A stretch of 33,574 bases of DNA from Nostoc sp. T09 (GCF_002154695.1 NZ_MTAV01000265.1:13115-46688), one strand, 5' to 3'. Shown: positions 1-8,852, numbered from the stretch's first letter. Translations and numbers: made by a program. The notes: a model not told the origin generated them from the letters alone.

Positions 1-21
1 CTTTAAACCATGAATTATATT

Positions 22-55
22 AAAAAAAACCCGGTCTGTCTTAGACCGGATTTTT
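22..55. terminator. Rho-independent terminator downstream of the Hsp20 gene
   Basis: A perfect 7-bp stem (CCGGTCT at 31-37, AGACCGG at 43-49) with a 5-nt loop lies between an A-run (22-29) and a T-run (51-55). Read on the minus strand, the hairpin is followed by eight U, about 50 bases past the hsp20 stop codon. The T-run on the other side means it could also stop transcription in the plus direction. Confidence 0.85.
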
Positions 56-99
56 AGCTATCTAAATTTATCTAAAGTAGAATGTAGTCTTATTACGAC

Positions 100-552
100 T
101 CATGAAGCAGCAGGTTGCTCAAGATTTACTTTGACAACTTTATTCTTTGCTTGCTCAGTCTTAGGCAATGTCAGATTCAAGATACCATCTTTGTAATCTG
201 CTGTGACGTTAGTATTTTGAATTGGCGCAGGTAAAGGAATTACGCGTTGAAATTTACCGTAGTGAAATTCACTTTTGGTAACACCTTTTTCTTCAGTTTT
301 ATGTTCTGACTTGCGCTCACCGCTGACATAAACAGCCTTTTCAGTGACTTGAACATCCAGATCTTTCGCTTCTATTCCTGGCAGTTCTAGCTTGAGATGA
401 ATAGCTTCTCCAGTTTCTTGCAATTCAGCAGCCGGAACTCTAACAAAGCCTTTTTCAAAGGCTGTAGATGGTACTCTTGTGTCTTCAAATAGGCTATTGA
501 TTTGACGTTGGATAGCGTTTAATTCTTGCCAGGGGTTGTAACGAACTAACAT
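100..552 (-). CDS. hspA: Small heat shock protein, Hsp20/alpha-crystallin family
   Basis: This is a 150-residue ATP-independent holdase that binds unfolding proteins during heat or oxidative stress; in cyanobacteria such proteins also associate with thylakoids. The N-terminal arm (residues 1-40, starting MLVRYNPWQEL) precedes an alpha-crystallin domain at about 41-145. That domain has the ELPG turn near 56-59 and the conserved A-x-x-x-D-G-I-L signature at 118-125. The C-terminal tail is short. I chose the ATG at 552 over one 14 codons upstream because AGAAGGAA sits just before it, and because family members start at MLVRY-type sequence. The gene stands alone, with a strong terminator beyond its 3' end. 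No CIRCE element was seen upstream. The family is certain; the symbol is the usual cyanobacterial one. Confidence 0.93.
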   Translation of the reverse strand: MLVRYNPWQELNAIQRQINSLFEDTRVPSTAFEKGFVRVPAAELQETGEAIHLKLELPGIEAKDLDVQVTEKAVYVSGERKSEHKTEEKGVTKSEFHYGKFQRVIPLPAPIQNTNVTADYKDGILNLTLPKTEQAKNKVVKVNLEQPAAS

Positions 553-594
553 ATTGATTTCCTTCTTAGCAGTAGTCTTTATTTGCCTGAACAA

Positions 595-1292
595 TGGAAG
601 ATTTAATTCATTGCTTTGATTCTTATAGTATTATTTAACAATAAGAGTATTAGTACGGCTAATATCACCTCAATTAATGATGATTGCCGAACCTAAATAT
701 AGATAGAATCTTAGGTGTAGAAACCTGGAATTTATTGGTTCGGTAAACCACCAAACTATTTTGAGATATTTATGCGGTAAATCCTAGTTGCTGATATGTA
801 CCATCTGCCCCAGGAGTGTGATGGCAAGCAGTTAATTGCAGCTGTACTATGTAGTTATAGTGCGATTAGCTGGCTTTTGAAAAATTGGCTAAAAGAGCAA
901 GACAGAAAAAGGTTTTGGGGAATTCAGACGTTGAAAGAAGCAACTATTGGCAGATTGCAGGTGTATACAGAAGTATTTTGAAAGAATAGCATTAACACTT
1001 AATGCATCACAAAACTTGCATAGAAGAGAATAATATTTGATCTAACTTATTTTTCATACCCGAAGTAGGGGCGATATAGTACTAAAACAATTATCTTTGT
1101 TTTAATTAAAGTTCTTTTAACTTATTGCGCTAAGTAAAGAGACTTGATTAAACATAAAATGCCTTGTAGAGTAAAAATCCTTCTGTCACGCCACTTGCTA
1201 CAACGTAATGGCTCTTATGCCTTAACACAAAAGATATTACATTTTTTAGAGCCAACCTACTTATTAGTAAAGTTAAATGCTAGGTCAATGCT
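595..1292. other. Intergenic stretch without a convincing gene
   Basis: About 700 bases separate the divergent hsp20 gene and the membrane-protein gene. The only open frame of note is 61 codons at 796-981 (plus strand). It has no ribosome binding site, no recognisable motif and an uneven composition, so I do not call it a gene. The AT-rich part next to hsp20 should hold its promoter, but no clear -35/-10 pair could be assigned. No tRNA-like or CRISPR-like structure was seen. Confidence 0.5.
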
Positions 1293-2201
1293 ATGAAAAA
1301 GATTACTACGCTTTTTAGCGAAGAACGCAACCAACTCCAGACAGATATTGAAAACACAAGCAGTATTGAGCAGATAGTTAAGCTGGTTCAGAACCGACTT
1401 GATAATCTTGAAAGAATTTACATTAGCGAACTAAATTTGACTCAAGTCCGTTTGGCTTCCTTTTTCTTGGATATGTTGCGCCAGTCTATTGGGACTCTGG
1501 CTGCGGCTAACCTTGCTCAAATCGTTCCAACACAGCAAAAGCAAATTACTAACCCAATTCCAAACTTTTCCCCCAACAGAGTCATCCTGAAACTGCTAAA
1601 GGCACTGCTCTATATAGGTATTTTAGGTTGGTTGTTCTATTTAACTAAAACTACACCAGGTGCGTGGATGGCGATGTTGCTAGCTTCTGTGCTTTTGGGG
1701 TTGGAAGTTGTACTGCAACTCGACAAAAACAATCAAGATGATAATTCAACATCACAAGAGCTATTAAAATTACCTCAAGCTGTCCTCCGGGTTGATAGCA
1801 AACTTCTTTTAGACAACCTTGCTGATGCTCTCCACACCATCGACCTAGCAGTCGCTAGATTTGAAGAAGGAAACAAACAAGAAGGTGACCTTGGCGTAGA
1901 AGAACTACCAGAGTTATTGGGTTTTCTACAAAAGCTCATGGGCGCATCATTTCTTGATAAACCCCAAATGGCGATCGCACTAGCGCAACTTCTACCACAG
2001 ATTTTAATGGAGCAGGGAATTCGCGCCCAAATTTACCGAACTAACGACCCCCAAAGCGATCGCAATTATTTTGACTTTGAGCCAAGTATCGACCCTGACA
2101 CCAAAGATTACGTAACCTTAACTCCGGCGTTGTTAAAAGGCGATCGCTTGTTGCGGCGCGGTCGAGTCATTGAGCCAGCGTATTCCCAGGCTAGAGAATA
2201 A
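1293..2201 (+). CDS. Two-helix membrane protein paired with an Hsp70-like ATPase (unknown function)
   Basis: A 302-residue protein of no family I recognise. Residues 1-75 are helical and amphipathic. Two hydrophobic segments at about 102-118 and 123-143 form a probable membrane hairpin. The remaining 160 residues are soluble and rich in Leu, Glu and Asp, so they probably face the cytosol. No catalytic motif is visible. The start is the ATG at 1293, with a weak AGG upstream. The stop lies only 14 bases before the Hsp70-like gene, so the two are almost certainly one operon and the proteins may form a complex at the membrane. HIP1 octamers within the gene (near 1975 and 2140) match the rest of the window, so there is no sign of recent transfer. 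Confidence 0.72.
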   Translation: MKKITTLFSEERNQLQTDIENTSSIEQIVKLVQNRLDNLERIYISELNLTQVRLASFFLDMLRQSIGTLAAANLAQIVPTQQKQITNPIPNFSPNRVILKLLKALLYIGILGWLFYLTKTTPGAWMAMLLASVLLGLEVVLQLDKNNQDDNSTSQELLKLPQAVLRVDSKLLLDNLADALHTIDLAVARFEEGNKQEGDLGVEELPELLGFLQKLMGASFLDKPQMAIALAQLLPQILMEQGIRAQIYRTNDPQSDRNYFDFEPSIDPDTKDYVTLTPALLKGDRLLRRGRVIEPAYSQARE

Positions 2202-2215
2202 CAGACAATAAGACT

Positions 2216-4138
2216 ATGGAAATTTTAGAAACAATTGGTTTTGATTTGGGACACGGTGAAACAGCTGTAGCTAAAGCTATAGTGGAGAGCATTGAACCTC
2301 CCCAGATGCTTGAGATTAATAATAGGAAAAACCAAATCACGGCTCTTGGTTGGCATCCCAGGCTTGGTTATCTGGTGGGAGAACAAGCTTTAATTCAAGC
2401 TGGCGTTACCCAGCTAACAATCTCTTTCAAGCAAAAACCAAACAACGATCCCAAGTATCAAGAGACAATTAGCACTTTTGTTGCCACCTACTACCGCCTT
2501 TTAAAAGAAAGTAAACAAATTGAAGGTGGGGAAAATACTTACTTTTACGTTGGTTGTCCTTCAGGATGGTCGGTGAGCGATCGCGCAGAATACCAAAAGC
2601 TACTACAATCTGCTGGCATTGAACTACTAAATGTCGTTCCTGAATCACGGGCTGCTTTTATGCAAGCTAAGGAAGCCGGGAAACTAGAGTATGAAAAACT
2701 GCTTTCATCGGTGCTAATTGTTGATATTGGCTCTTCAACCACAGATTTTACTCTGGTTAAAAGCTTACAAGAAATCCCCATAGATTTCGGAAGTAATACT
2801 TTAGGCGCATCGTTAATTGACAAAGCTATTTTTGAACGCACTCTTGCCCAACATGAGCAAAAGGCATTATTAGAAAAAGTATTTGCAGAATATCCCCATC
2901 ATCAAGCTCGTTGTGAACTTGCTTGTCGTAAAACTAAAGAAGATTACTTTTCTAATGAACAGCTATATAGTGATGCTCAATCCTTTGCCCGTGGCTTCGA
3001 GTCTATCAATGAACAAATTTATTTTATCCCCCAAGTTAACAAATTAATTATGGAGGAAATATTGCAGCAACCTTTGCCTGCGCTGGGGCAAAAGAGTTGG
3101 ATGCAAACATTCCGCGATGCAGTTATTGAGGCGAAAGAGAAGCTAGACAAACAAGGAATCGTACCAAAAATTCTGCTGATGACTGGTGGTGCATCTCGAA
3201 TGAAGTTTACACACCAAATCTGTCAAGAAATATTTCCAGAACCAGAAACCCTCCTCCGCCCCGATCCGGAACCAGAACGTTGTATTGCATTAGGTTTAGC
3301 GCGTGTAGGTAGATGGGATTTGCGTGCTACTGCCTTCAAACAAGAAGTTAACAAACTTGTTGAATCAAATAAACTCAAAGAGTTGATTGAAAGGCATATT
3401 CCCGAGTTAATTGAATTGTTGACTAAGCCATTAGCGAATAGTTTGATTGAAAATGCAGTTCGACCAGGAATAAAAGATTGGCAGAAGAACAAAATAAAAA
3501 CTTTAGCCGATTTAGAAACCTCAATGAAGGGTCGGGCAGAAGAGTGGCTGCAAGGCAATATTGCACAGCAGATAATTAACACTCAATGCATTAGTTGGTT
3601 TAACAATAAAATTCAACCAGACTTAGCCGCCCAAACCGATCCAATATGCCGAAAGTTTCAAATACCTAGAAGTAGCTTAAGGTTTGAGGATAGCATTGAC
3701 CCAGCTTTTGTCAATCCAGAACTAAGAATTGGCGATGCGATTCTTGCCGACACAGTAGCATTTATTGTCAACGTTGTAATTGGTGGCGGGACTCTCGCTA
3801 GTATCATCACTTTGATATTAACTGGACATTTTACCTGGCCAATCGCATTAGTATATGGTGCTTCGGTGATGGCAGCAGGAATGGAATTGAATCGTAAGGG
3901 TGTACAAGAAGCAATTAAAACAAATGTTGATGTCCCCGGTTGGCTGCGTTCTAGCTTTTTGAGTGATAAAAAAATTGACGATATGTGTGAACAAATCAAG
4001 CCTGAGTTAGAGAAAGTGCTTCGAGAACAACTGACAGCAAATCAAGAGGCTTTTGATCAACTGATCGCCAAAGTTGAGCAAGGGCTAGAAAAAGCCCTTT
4101 CTATCAAAGTTCAGGAGGCAATAATTCTAATCCAATAG
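2216..4138 (+). CDS. Hsp70/actin-like ATPase with a membrane-embedded C-terminal region
   Basis: A 640-residue protein. Residues 1-370 have the actin/Hsp70 ATPase layout: phosphate-1 loop GFDLGHGETA (8-17), phosphate-2 loop VDIGSSTTDF (169-178), adenosine motif MTGGASRM (322-329) and the C-terminal ALGLARVG helix (358-365). The usual DnaK substrate-binding beta-domain is absent. Instead residues 371-500 are helical, a hydrophobic Gly-rich hairpin spans about 509-556, and a charged coiled-coil-like tail ends the protein. Family knowledge supports ATP binding and a nucleotide-driven conformational cycle; the client or filament role is unknown. It follows the membrane protein gene by 14 bases. 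Other possible readings are a ParM/MreB-like filament former or a dedicated chaperone for a membrane process. Confidence 0.82.
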   Translation: MEILETIGFDLGHGETAVAKAIVESIEPPQMLEINNRKNQITALGWHPRLGYLVGEQALIQAGVTQLTISFKQKPNNDPKYQETISTFVATYYRLLKESKQIEGGENTYFYVGCPSGWSVSDRAEYQKLLQSAGIELLNVVPESRAAFMQAKEAGKLEYEKLLSSVLIVDIGSSTTDFTLVKSLQEIPIDFGSNTLGASLIDKAIFERTLAQHEQKALLEKVFAEYPHHQARCELACRKTKEDYFSNEQLYSDAQSFARGFESINEQIYFIPQVNKLIMEEILQQPLPALGQKSWMQTFRDAVIEAKEKLDKQGIVPKILLMTGGASRMKFTHQICQEIFPEPETLLRPDPEPERCIALGLARVGRWDLRATAFKQEVNKLVESNKLKELIERHIPELIELLTKPLANSLIENAVRPGIKDWQKNKIKTLADLETSMKGRAEEWLQGNIAQQIINTQCISWFNNKIQPDLAAQTDPICRKFQIPRSSLRFEDSIDPAFVNPELRIGDAILADTVAFIVNVVIGGGTLASIITLILTGHFTWPIALVYGASVMAAGMELNRKGVQEAIKTNVDVPGWLRSSFLSDKKIDDMCEQIKPELEKVLREQLTANQEAFDQLIAKVEQGLEKALSIKVQEAIILIQ

Positions 4139-4167
4139 CGTAATTAGGATTAGATTTAGTATTATAA

Positions 4168-4207
4168 GTAGGGTGTGTTATGCCGTAGGCTAACGCACCT
4201 TAAATTG
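4168..4207. repeat. Dispersed palindromic repeat, copy 1 (half element)
   Basis: These 40 bases match 31331-31370 with a single difference. They contain an inverted repeat, GGTGTGTTA (4172-4180) and TAACGCACC (4191-4199), separated by 10 bases. The element lies 30 bases beyond the Hsp70-like gene and has no T-run, so it is a mobile or structural repeat rather than a clear terminator. Confidence 0.85.
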
Positions 4208-4314
4208 CTAATTTTATATATATTATTTATAGTAATCCTCAACCATTCGATGAAAAATCTATTGCCTATTGCCTGCCTCTACAACTAATTTCACAACTCA
4301 AATAGGATTGCTAT

Positions 4315-5262
4315 ATGTTAATTCAACCTCAAATTCAAATACCAGAAAAATTACCCTTTTTAGAAAGATTATGTTGGCAAAGAGAAGATAGACAAAATCT
4401 TACTCTTTTAGAGATGCTCAGAATATATGAGCGAGGGTGGCATTACCGAGAAATTTTAGGTGATTTGAGCCAAATAGAAGCCTTGTTTGTGAAAGATTTA
4501 GCTCAATATTATGATTCATGGTTAGGAGCACAAATGTTTGAGAGGGAATTTCATCAAAAAATCTTAAATGTACTTAATCAATTAAATACTAACTTTTTAT
4601 TAGAATGTGGTGCATATTTTGGTGGGGGAACTCTGGTTAGTTTAAATAATGGTGAATATAGATTAAGCAAAGATATAGATTTTCTCTGTTCCACAGGTAC
4701 TGGCTATCGCTTACTGCGGCAAAAAATTGCTGAAACTCAATATGATGCCATCTTTAATACTCAAAACAATTTCAAATTACCCAGAGAAATAAAAGCTGAC
4801 CAGTACGGTGTAAGATTTGCAATTGTAGTTGCTGGAATTCCGATTAAATTTGAGATTATTATGGAAGGACGTATCGAATTGGGAAAACCAGATTATCCCA
4901 GTTGGTCGCCCGTACCATGCTTAAATGAAATTGATAGTTTTGCTGAAAAACTTTTAGCTAATTCTGACAGATGGAACGATTCCTCGGTAGAGTCCAGAGA
5001 TTTAATTGATTTGGCTGTCCAAAGACTCAAGTCTCCTATTCCTAGAGAAGCTATTGAGAAAGCAGAAACAGCCTACCCTGTGATTGAACCTTTAAAAAAA
5101 GCAATATCATTTTTCCAAAATCACCCTGATTATCGTGACAAATGTTTTACTGCTTTGCGAATTATCAAACCCAGTAAAATTATTGATGGTATTGATTTAA
5201 TGGCGACGGATTTATGCTTAGAAAAGACAGCTAGAACATTTAGCGAATCTCAAGCAGAATAA
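4315..5262 (+). CDS. Nucleotidyltransferase of the AbiEii/AbiGii toxin family
   Basis: A 315-residue protein with the minimal nucleotidyltransferase core of the AbiEii (DUF1814) family. The core comprises GGGT at 103-106 and the metal-binding pair in LSKDIDF (D120, D122). Downstream, the family residues K212 (EKLLA) and R228-D229 (SRDLIDL) are present. AbiEii toxins act by transferring nucleotides to RNA targets, in one studied case tRNA. All active-site signatures are intact. An extra helical N-terminal region of about 75 residues precedes the core. A binding site (AGGA) lies 8-10 bases before the ATG at 4315. The expected AbiEi antitoxin is missing: the 176 bases upstream hold only a repeat. 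It may be an orphan toxin, or a nucleotidyltransferase with another job. Base composition is AT-rich relative to its neighbours. Confidence 0.8.
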   Translation: MLIQPQIQIPEKLPFLERLCWQREDRQNLTLLEMLRIYERGWHYREILGDLSQIEALFVKDLAQYYDSWLGAQMFEREFHQKILNVLNQLNTNFLLECGAYFGGGTLVSLNNGEYRLSKDIDFLCSTGTGYRLLRQKIAETQYDAIFNTQNNFKLPREIKADQYGVRFAIVVAGIPIKFEIIMEGRIELGKPDYPSWSPVPCLNEIDSFAEKLLANSDRWNDSSVESRDLIDLAVQRLKSPIPREAIEKAETAYPVIEPLKKAISFFQNHPDYRDKCFTALRIIKPSKIIDGIDLMATDLCLEKTARTFSESQAE

Positions 5263-5380
5263 TATCAGGTCTGCTTAATTTTATTGGCGTACCCTGCGGC
5301 AATGCCTAACGGCGAACGCGTCTATATCAGTGTGTATCAGCGGTTAATTATAGCGGTTCCCAGCCTGCTAAGGTACGAAA

Positions 5381-5410
5381 TTATCTGTGTTCATCTGTGT
5401 TCATCTGTGG
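5381..5410. repeat. Three tandem 10-bp repeats
   Basis: TTATCTGTGT, TCATCTGTGT and TCATCTGTGG follow one another without gaps between the convergent nucleotidyltransferase and epimerase genes. The flanking region from 5286 is a GC-rich, repeat-like stretch (ACCCTGCGG, GAACGCGTC) of the kind scattered through Nostoc intergenic DNA. No terminator was recognised here. Confidence 0.75.
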
Positions 5411-5484
5411 TTAATTACTTCTTCCTGTAACTCACTGGCTTGGTAAACGCTATATTAATTTTTCAAAATTTTTCCACAACTCTA

Positions 5485-6666
5485 TCAAACTGACTGCGAA
5501 CCCACAGCCTCAAACTGCTGCCAGCAAAGATACAACGCACGTGGTACATGAAAACAACCTTTCCATTTACCGCCTTTGAGATTTAACAGCACTTCCCCGC
5601 GTCGATTCAGGTAGCCAAACCACTCACCATATTCTGCATCAGCAAAGTGTGACCAAGCGTAGTCGTGCATTTTTTTATACCATTCCCAGCACGCTTCACG
5701 CCCCGTCAAGCGATAACCCATTGCCAATGCAACCAAAGACTCTAGGTGAACCCACCACAACTTTTGATCCCATTCCAGTTGTTGTGGAGGATGTCCCTCC
5801 GCATCCATAAAGTAATACAATCCGCCATACTCACTATCCCAGGCAAAATTTAAGATATTAATTACTACATCCACAGCTTGGTTAATCGTTTTCGGATCGT
5901 TACGACGGCGGGCAATATCCATAATGAACCACATCGCTTCAATTCCGTGACCAGGGTTAATTAATCTGCCCTCAAAACAATCAACGTGGGAACCATCAGG
6001 AGCAACATTTTCATACATCAGCCCCCGTTCTTGGTCGAGAAAATCGCTCATCACTTCCTGAACAGTCAGATCCAGGACTTTCTCCAAGGTTTCGCTTGGC
6101 AGCAACCATGCCATTTCTAGAGTGAGGTTCGCTAAAATCATCGGTACAGCCAACGATTTCATCGGGCGTGTACCTGGGTAGGTCTTGGTATATTTGCCTT
6201 TTGGATTATCTTTGCGGCGCAAAACATTGTCGTAAGCCTGCATAGCCACATCCCTTGCCCAATCTGCACCACAGGCGAGGGCGTATTGACTGAAAGCCAT
6301 CGCCGCAAAGCAATCAGAAAAGATATTGTAGGGCTGTACTAAAGGCTGACCTTCACGGGTGAGGGCAAAGTACCAATTGCCATCAGCATCTCTCCCATGT
6401 TGGAAGAGAAAATCAGCACCGTTACTAGCTATTTTCAACCAGTTTTCGCGTTTTTCTAGCTGATTGTAAAGCATGGAGAATGTCCACACTTGGCGGTTTT
6501 GCAGCCAGATAAATTTATCTGTGTCATACACTTTACCCTCGCGATCGAGGCAAGTAAAATAGCCACCTTGCTCCCAATCTATCGAGTGTTTTTCCCAAAA
6601 TGGGAGTACATCATTGAGAAGCGCGTTTTTGTACACTTCAACCAGTTCTTTAAAATCGTGCTCCAT
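5485..6666 (-). CDS. N-acylglucosamine 2-epimerase (renin-binding protein family)
   Basis: This 393-residue enzyme interconverts N-acetylglucosamine and N-acetylmannosamine, with ATP as an allosteric activator in the characterised cyanobacterial enzyme. The sequence matches my memory of the Anabaena enzyme along its whole length, an (alpha/alpha)6 barrel. Key regions are WLQNRQVW near residue 45-52, [18 protein letters not shown] holding one catalytic His (about 240), and CFHVPRAL holding the second (about 373). I start at the ATG at 6666 because GTGGGGGAC lies just upstream and because the preceding 10 codons do not fit the family. The gene is monocistronic and divergent from the toxin-antitoxin pair. 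In a cyanobacterium it probably serves amino-sugar salvage or cell-surface glycan supply. Confidence 0.94.
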   Translation of the reverse strand: MEHDFKELVEVYKNALLNDVLPFWEKHSIDWEQGGYFTCLDREGKVYDTDKFIWLQNRQVWTFSMLYNQLEKRENWLKIASNGADFLFQHGRDADGNWYFALTREGQPLVQPYNIFSDCFAAMAFSQYALACGADWARDVAMQAYDNVLRRKDNPKGKYTKTYPGTRPMKSLAVPMILANLTLEMAWLLPSETLEKVLDLTVQEVMSDFLDQERGLMYENVAPDGSHVDCFEGRLINPGHGIEAMWFIMDIARRRNDPKTINQAVDVVINILNFAWDSEYGGLYYFMDAEGHPPQQLEWDQKLWWVHLESLVALAMGYRLTGREACWEWYKKMHDYAWSHFADAEYGEWFGYLNRRGEVLLNLKGGKWKGCFHVPRALYLCWQQFEAVGSQSV

Positions 6667-6845
6667 AAATGTCCCCCACTTTTGCGTTAAAACCAACAGC
6701 GTTAATTATCACCTTGCCGTGGATTGACTACAAGTACTACCGACTGCTTGCTTTTATCCTGGCTGATCCAAAACTGGTATCACAGCCTATTCTGAAGAGT
6801 AGAAGCTATAAGTTACACTGTTAACCAAAGATTGTGGCAGCAAGC

Positions 6846-7139
6846 ATGGATTATCTCAAAGAACAGATTGTCAAGAAATTAGAGGGTCTTCCAGAAAACG
6901 CACTCCATGAAATTTTAAACTTTGTTGAGTTCTTAGAGTCGCAAAATAAAACTTCTCAAAAACCTGAGTTTTCTATAGCAAGTGTCTATTTAGAGGAAGA
7001 ATGCGACGTAGGATGGTTACAGACTGACTTATCTAACTTGGGTAGTTATGAACCTTATGATTGGCAACCAGGTGAACTTGGTAAAGGTTTACCTGTTAAA
7101 TATGTTCCTGGGATGGGAGTAGTAATTGTTGAGGAATGA
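6846..7139 (+). CDS. Probable antitoxin, DUF2281-like, partner of a MazF-type toxin
   Basis: A 97-residue acidic protein. Its N-terminal segment (MDYLKEQIVKKLEGLPENA, followed by an EIL..VEFL helix) resembles the short DUF2281/VapB-type antitoxin helix found before many cyanobacterial toxins. The C-terminal half has no recognisable fold and probably wraps the toxin, as MazE-type tails do. The gene overlaps the toxin gene by four bases (ATGA at 7136), the classic coupled toxin-antitoxin arrangement. I prefer the ATG at 6846; a GTG at 6834 would add four residues, and neither has a strong ribosome binding site. Autoregulation by the pair is expected from family knowledge, but no operator is obvious. 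Confidence 0.75.
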   Translation: MDYLKEQIVKKLEGLPENALHEILNFVEFLESQNKTSQKPEFSIASVYLEEECDVGWLQTDLSNLGSYEPYDWQPGELGKGLPVKYVPGMGVVIVEE

Positions 7140-7510
7140 CAACTCGTTCTTTACAGTTTGGAGATATTATAACAGTACGATTTCCTCAACAAAACCCTCA
7201 AGGTCGTGAGCAAGAAGGCTATAGGCCTGCGGTTGTAGTAGGGTTCCCAAATCGCTTAGGTATACCCCGCTTTTCGCTAATAATTGTAATTCCTATGACG
7301 ACTGATACAGGGCAAACTTGGGCAACCGCTTCACCAGATTTATATCCACGTTTTGCAACGGGAGTTGCTAGATTAAGGTCGCCATCTATTGCTTTGTTGG
7401 ATCAAATCAGAGTTTTAGATGTTAACCGCATTGTCGATTATCGAGGAAGTTTGACACCTGAAGAGTATGAACCTATTTTGATTGGACTTCAGCGCATGAT
7501 TAGTCCTTGA
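7136..7510 (+). CDS. MazF/PemK-family toxin (endoribonuclease)
   Basis: A 124-residue protein with the PemK/MazF SH3-like barrel signatures: GDIITVRF at 9-16, the conserved Arg-Pro in YRPAVVVG (29-36), the IPMTT strand (52-56) and the SIALLDQIRVLD segment (84-95). MazF toxins cleave mRNA or other RNA at short sequences and are neutralised by the cognate antitoxin. The toxin is translated from an ATG overlapping the antitoxin stop, so translation is probably coupled. Only 3 bases separate its stop from that of the Mrr-like gene on the opposite strand, with no terminator between, so the two transcripts must overlap at their 3' ends. Confidence in the family is high; the cleavage site is unknown. 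Confidence 0.87.
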   Translation: MTTRSLQFGDIITVRFPQQNPQGREQEGYRPAVVVGFPNRLGIPRFSLIIVIPMTTDTGQTWATASPDLYPRFATGVARLRSPSIALLDQIRVLDVNRIVDYRGSLTPEEYEPILIGLQRMISP

Positions 7511-7513
7511 TTT

Positions 7514-8482
7514 TCAAAAAGGTGATCCCTCTTTGGATTCTAATACTAGTCGCTCTATTTGTATCGGCCAGCTTGGTCCAAGATTCTCATTAAGAAGTGG
7601 TATCAAGCTATTTCCCGCTATCAACTCTAAGCGTGGGTTGCTCTTTGCAAAGTCTGTAGCACCTGTTGTAAATCGGCTAGTCGTTACTAGTACACCTTTA
7701 TTTACTTTTTCATCTGAAACCACTCCTAGCAAAGCTCTGGTAATTTCTACACCAACTGGTTTATTATAAAGTTTGCATTCTACTCTTAGATGCTCAAGCT
7801 TACCAGGTTCCATTTTAGTGGCGAGAATATCTCGTCCGCCATCTTTTTGTGATGGTGTCAATTGAGTTTCATACCCCATAGCAGAGTACAGCCTTTCAAC
7901 TATATGCTCAAATTCACGAGGTGATATACCACTTGTTAAAAATTTGAGCGCTTCTGATTGATTTATTGGAGTACCGATATATCTTGCGCGTATAATTTCC
8001 CCAGCATCATAAAGTCCTCTACGTCTCCCATCAGGCAAATGCTGTATATGAGCTAGAACGTAGGCACTTAGTGCCTGAAGAGCTTCTTTAGGAAAATGTG
8101 GCAACAAATCTAAAATCCAGGTTATTCCTTCCCAAGTTGGTGTTTGCCTACCTCCCAAAGTATATAGAATGAGCCTCCGATTTAATAAAGATTTCATCAT
8201 CCTATCAAACAATTCTGGCGCACTATCTTTTGCTGCAATTATCCCTTGTAGATGAAATTTATCAATACCTAGAGAACCTGATGGAATTAAAAATCTAAGT
8301 AAAAGTTTTTCAATTTCTTCTTCTGTTCTGTCTTGAATGTTAGCGATAAATTGCTCACGATGTTGGTTTGTAGGGAATTCATAGCTAATGAATGTTTTGT
8401 CAGGCGGGGAATTAAATACTAGCTTGAGCCAGTCATCAAGAGATATTCCATTAACATTAATTACTTCTGGCTCTTCACTCAT
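7514..8482 (-). CDS. Mrr-like restriction endonuclease
   Basis: A 322-residue protein. Residues 1-175 are an unrecognised, mostly helical region. The C-terminal domain (about 185-300) is a PD-(D/E)XK nuclease of the Mrr_cat/restriction endonuclease class: FEHIVERLY (191-199), GGRDI with the metal ligand D218, and VECKLY with E235 and K237. The later GVLVTTSRFT strand (263-272) is also typical. Mrr-type enzymes cut modified (often methylated) foreign DNA, but members of this broad family also act in DNA repair, so the substrate cannot be read from sequence. No methyltransferase or specificity gene is nearby. It is convergent with, and almost touching, the MazF-like gene. Confidence 0.85.
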   Translation of the reverse strand: MSEEPEVINVNGISLDDWLKLVFNSPPDKTFISYEFPTNQHREQFIANIQDRTEEEIEKLLLRFLIPSGSLGIDKFHLQGIIAAKDSAPELFDRMMKSLLNRRLILYTLGGRQTPTWEGITWILDLLPHFPKEALQALSAYVLAHIQHLPDGRRRGLYDAGEIIRARYIGTPINQSEALKFLTSGISPREFEHIVERLYSAMGYETQLTPSQKDGGRDILATKMEPGKLEHLRVECKLYNKPVGVEITRALLGVVSDEKVNKGVLVTTSRFTTGATDFAKSNPRLELIAGNSLIPLLNENLGPSWPIQIERLVLESKEGSPF

Positions 8483-8649
8483 TTTGGTTGTTTCTGTTAC
8501 AAAATTAATGTTCTAATGACGCTAAGGGATGTTCAGTACAAATGAGAGTATTCTAATCTTGAAAACCAAAAAAATAATTCAGCAGTAAGATATAGAATTG
8601 GCAGATGAACATTAATTATACACTGGCAAAATTAGAGTAGGCTGCTAAA

Positions 8650-8775
8650 TTACACCCCGACAGCTTCCTTCGCCGCGTACACCACTTCAGTTGTGATATC
8701 TTTAATGCCGCGATCGCGTGCAAGTTTCTCGATGTTGCATTTCACTTTAGCAAAGATTATTTCTTCCGTAAATGT
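8650..8775 (-). pseudogene. Relic of a protochlorophyllide-reductase (PCP_red) domain
   Basis: Read on the minus strand, 8775 to 8650 encodes about 41 residues ending at a TAA. The segment [12 protein letters not shown] then [14 protein letters not shown] closely resembles the C-terminal PCP_red domain found at the end of ChlB and in small cyanobacterial proteins. The N-terminal half of the domain looks shortened: the usual IPFFVR stretch between the W-T-x-E-A-like start and this helix is missing. The open frame continues upstream into the start of the kinase gene without any ATG, and no ribosome binding site was found. I infer a gene remnant. The rest of the 370-base gap (8483-8852) holds no other gene. 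Confidence 0.45.
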
Positions 8776-8852
8776 ATGTAAATTATTAGATTCTGCCTTT
8801 CCGACTGGGAAATATATGAAATGAGCGCTGAAGTTTAAGGAAAGGAGAAACG

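Noticed and set aside
796-981. 61-codon open frame on the plus strand upstream of the membrane-protein gene
   Set aside because: No ribosome binding site, no recognisable motif, and no supporting gene context.
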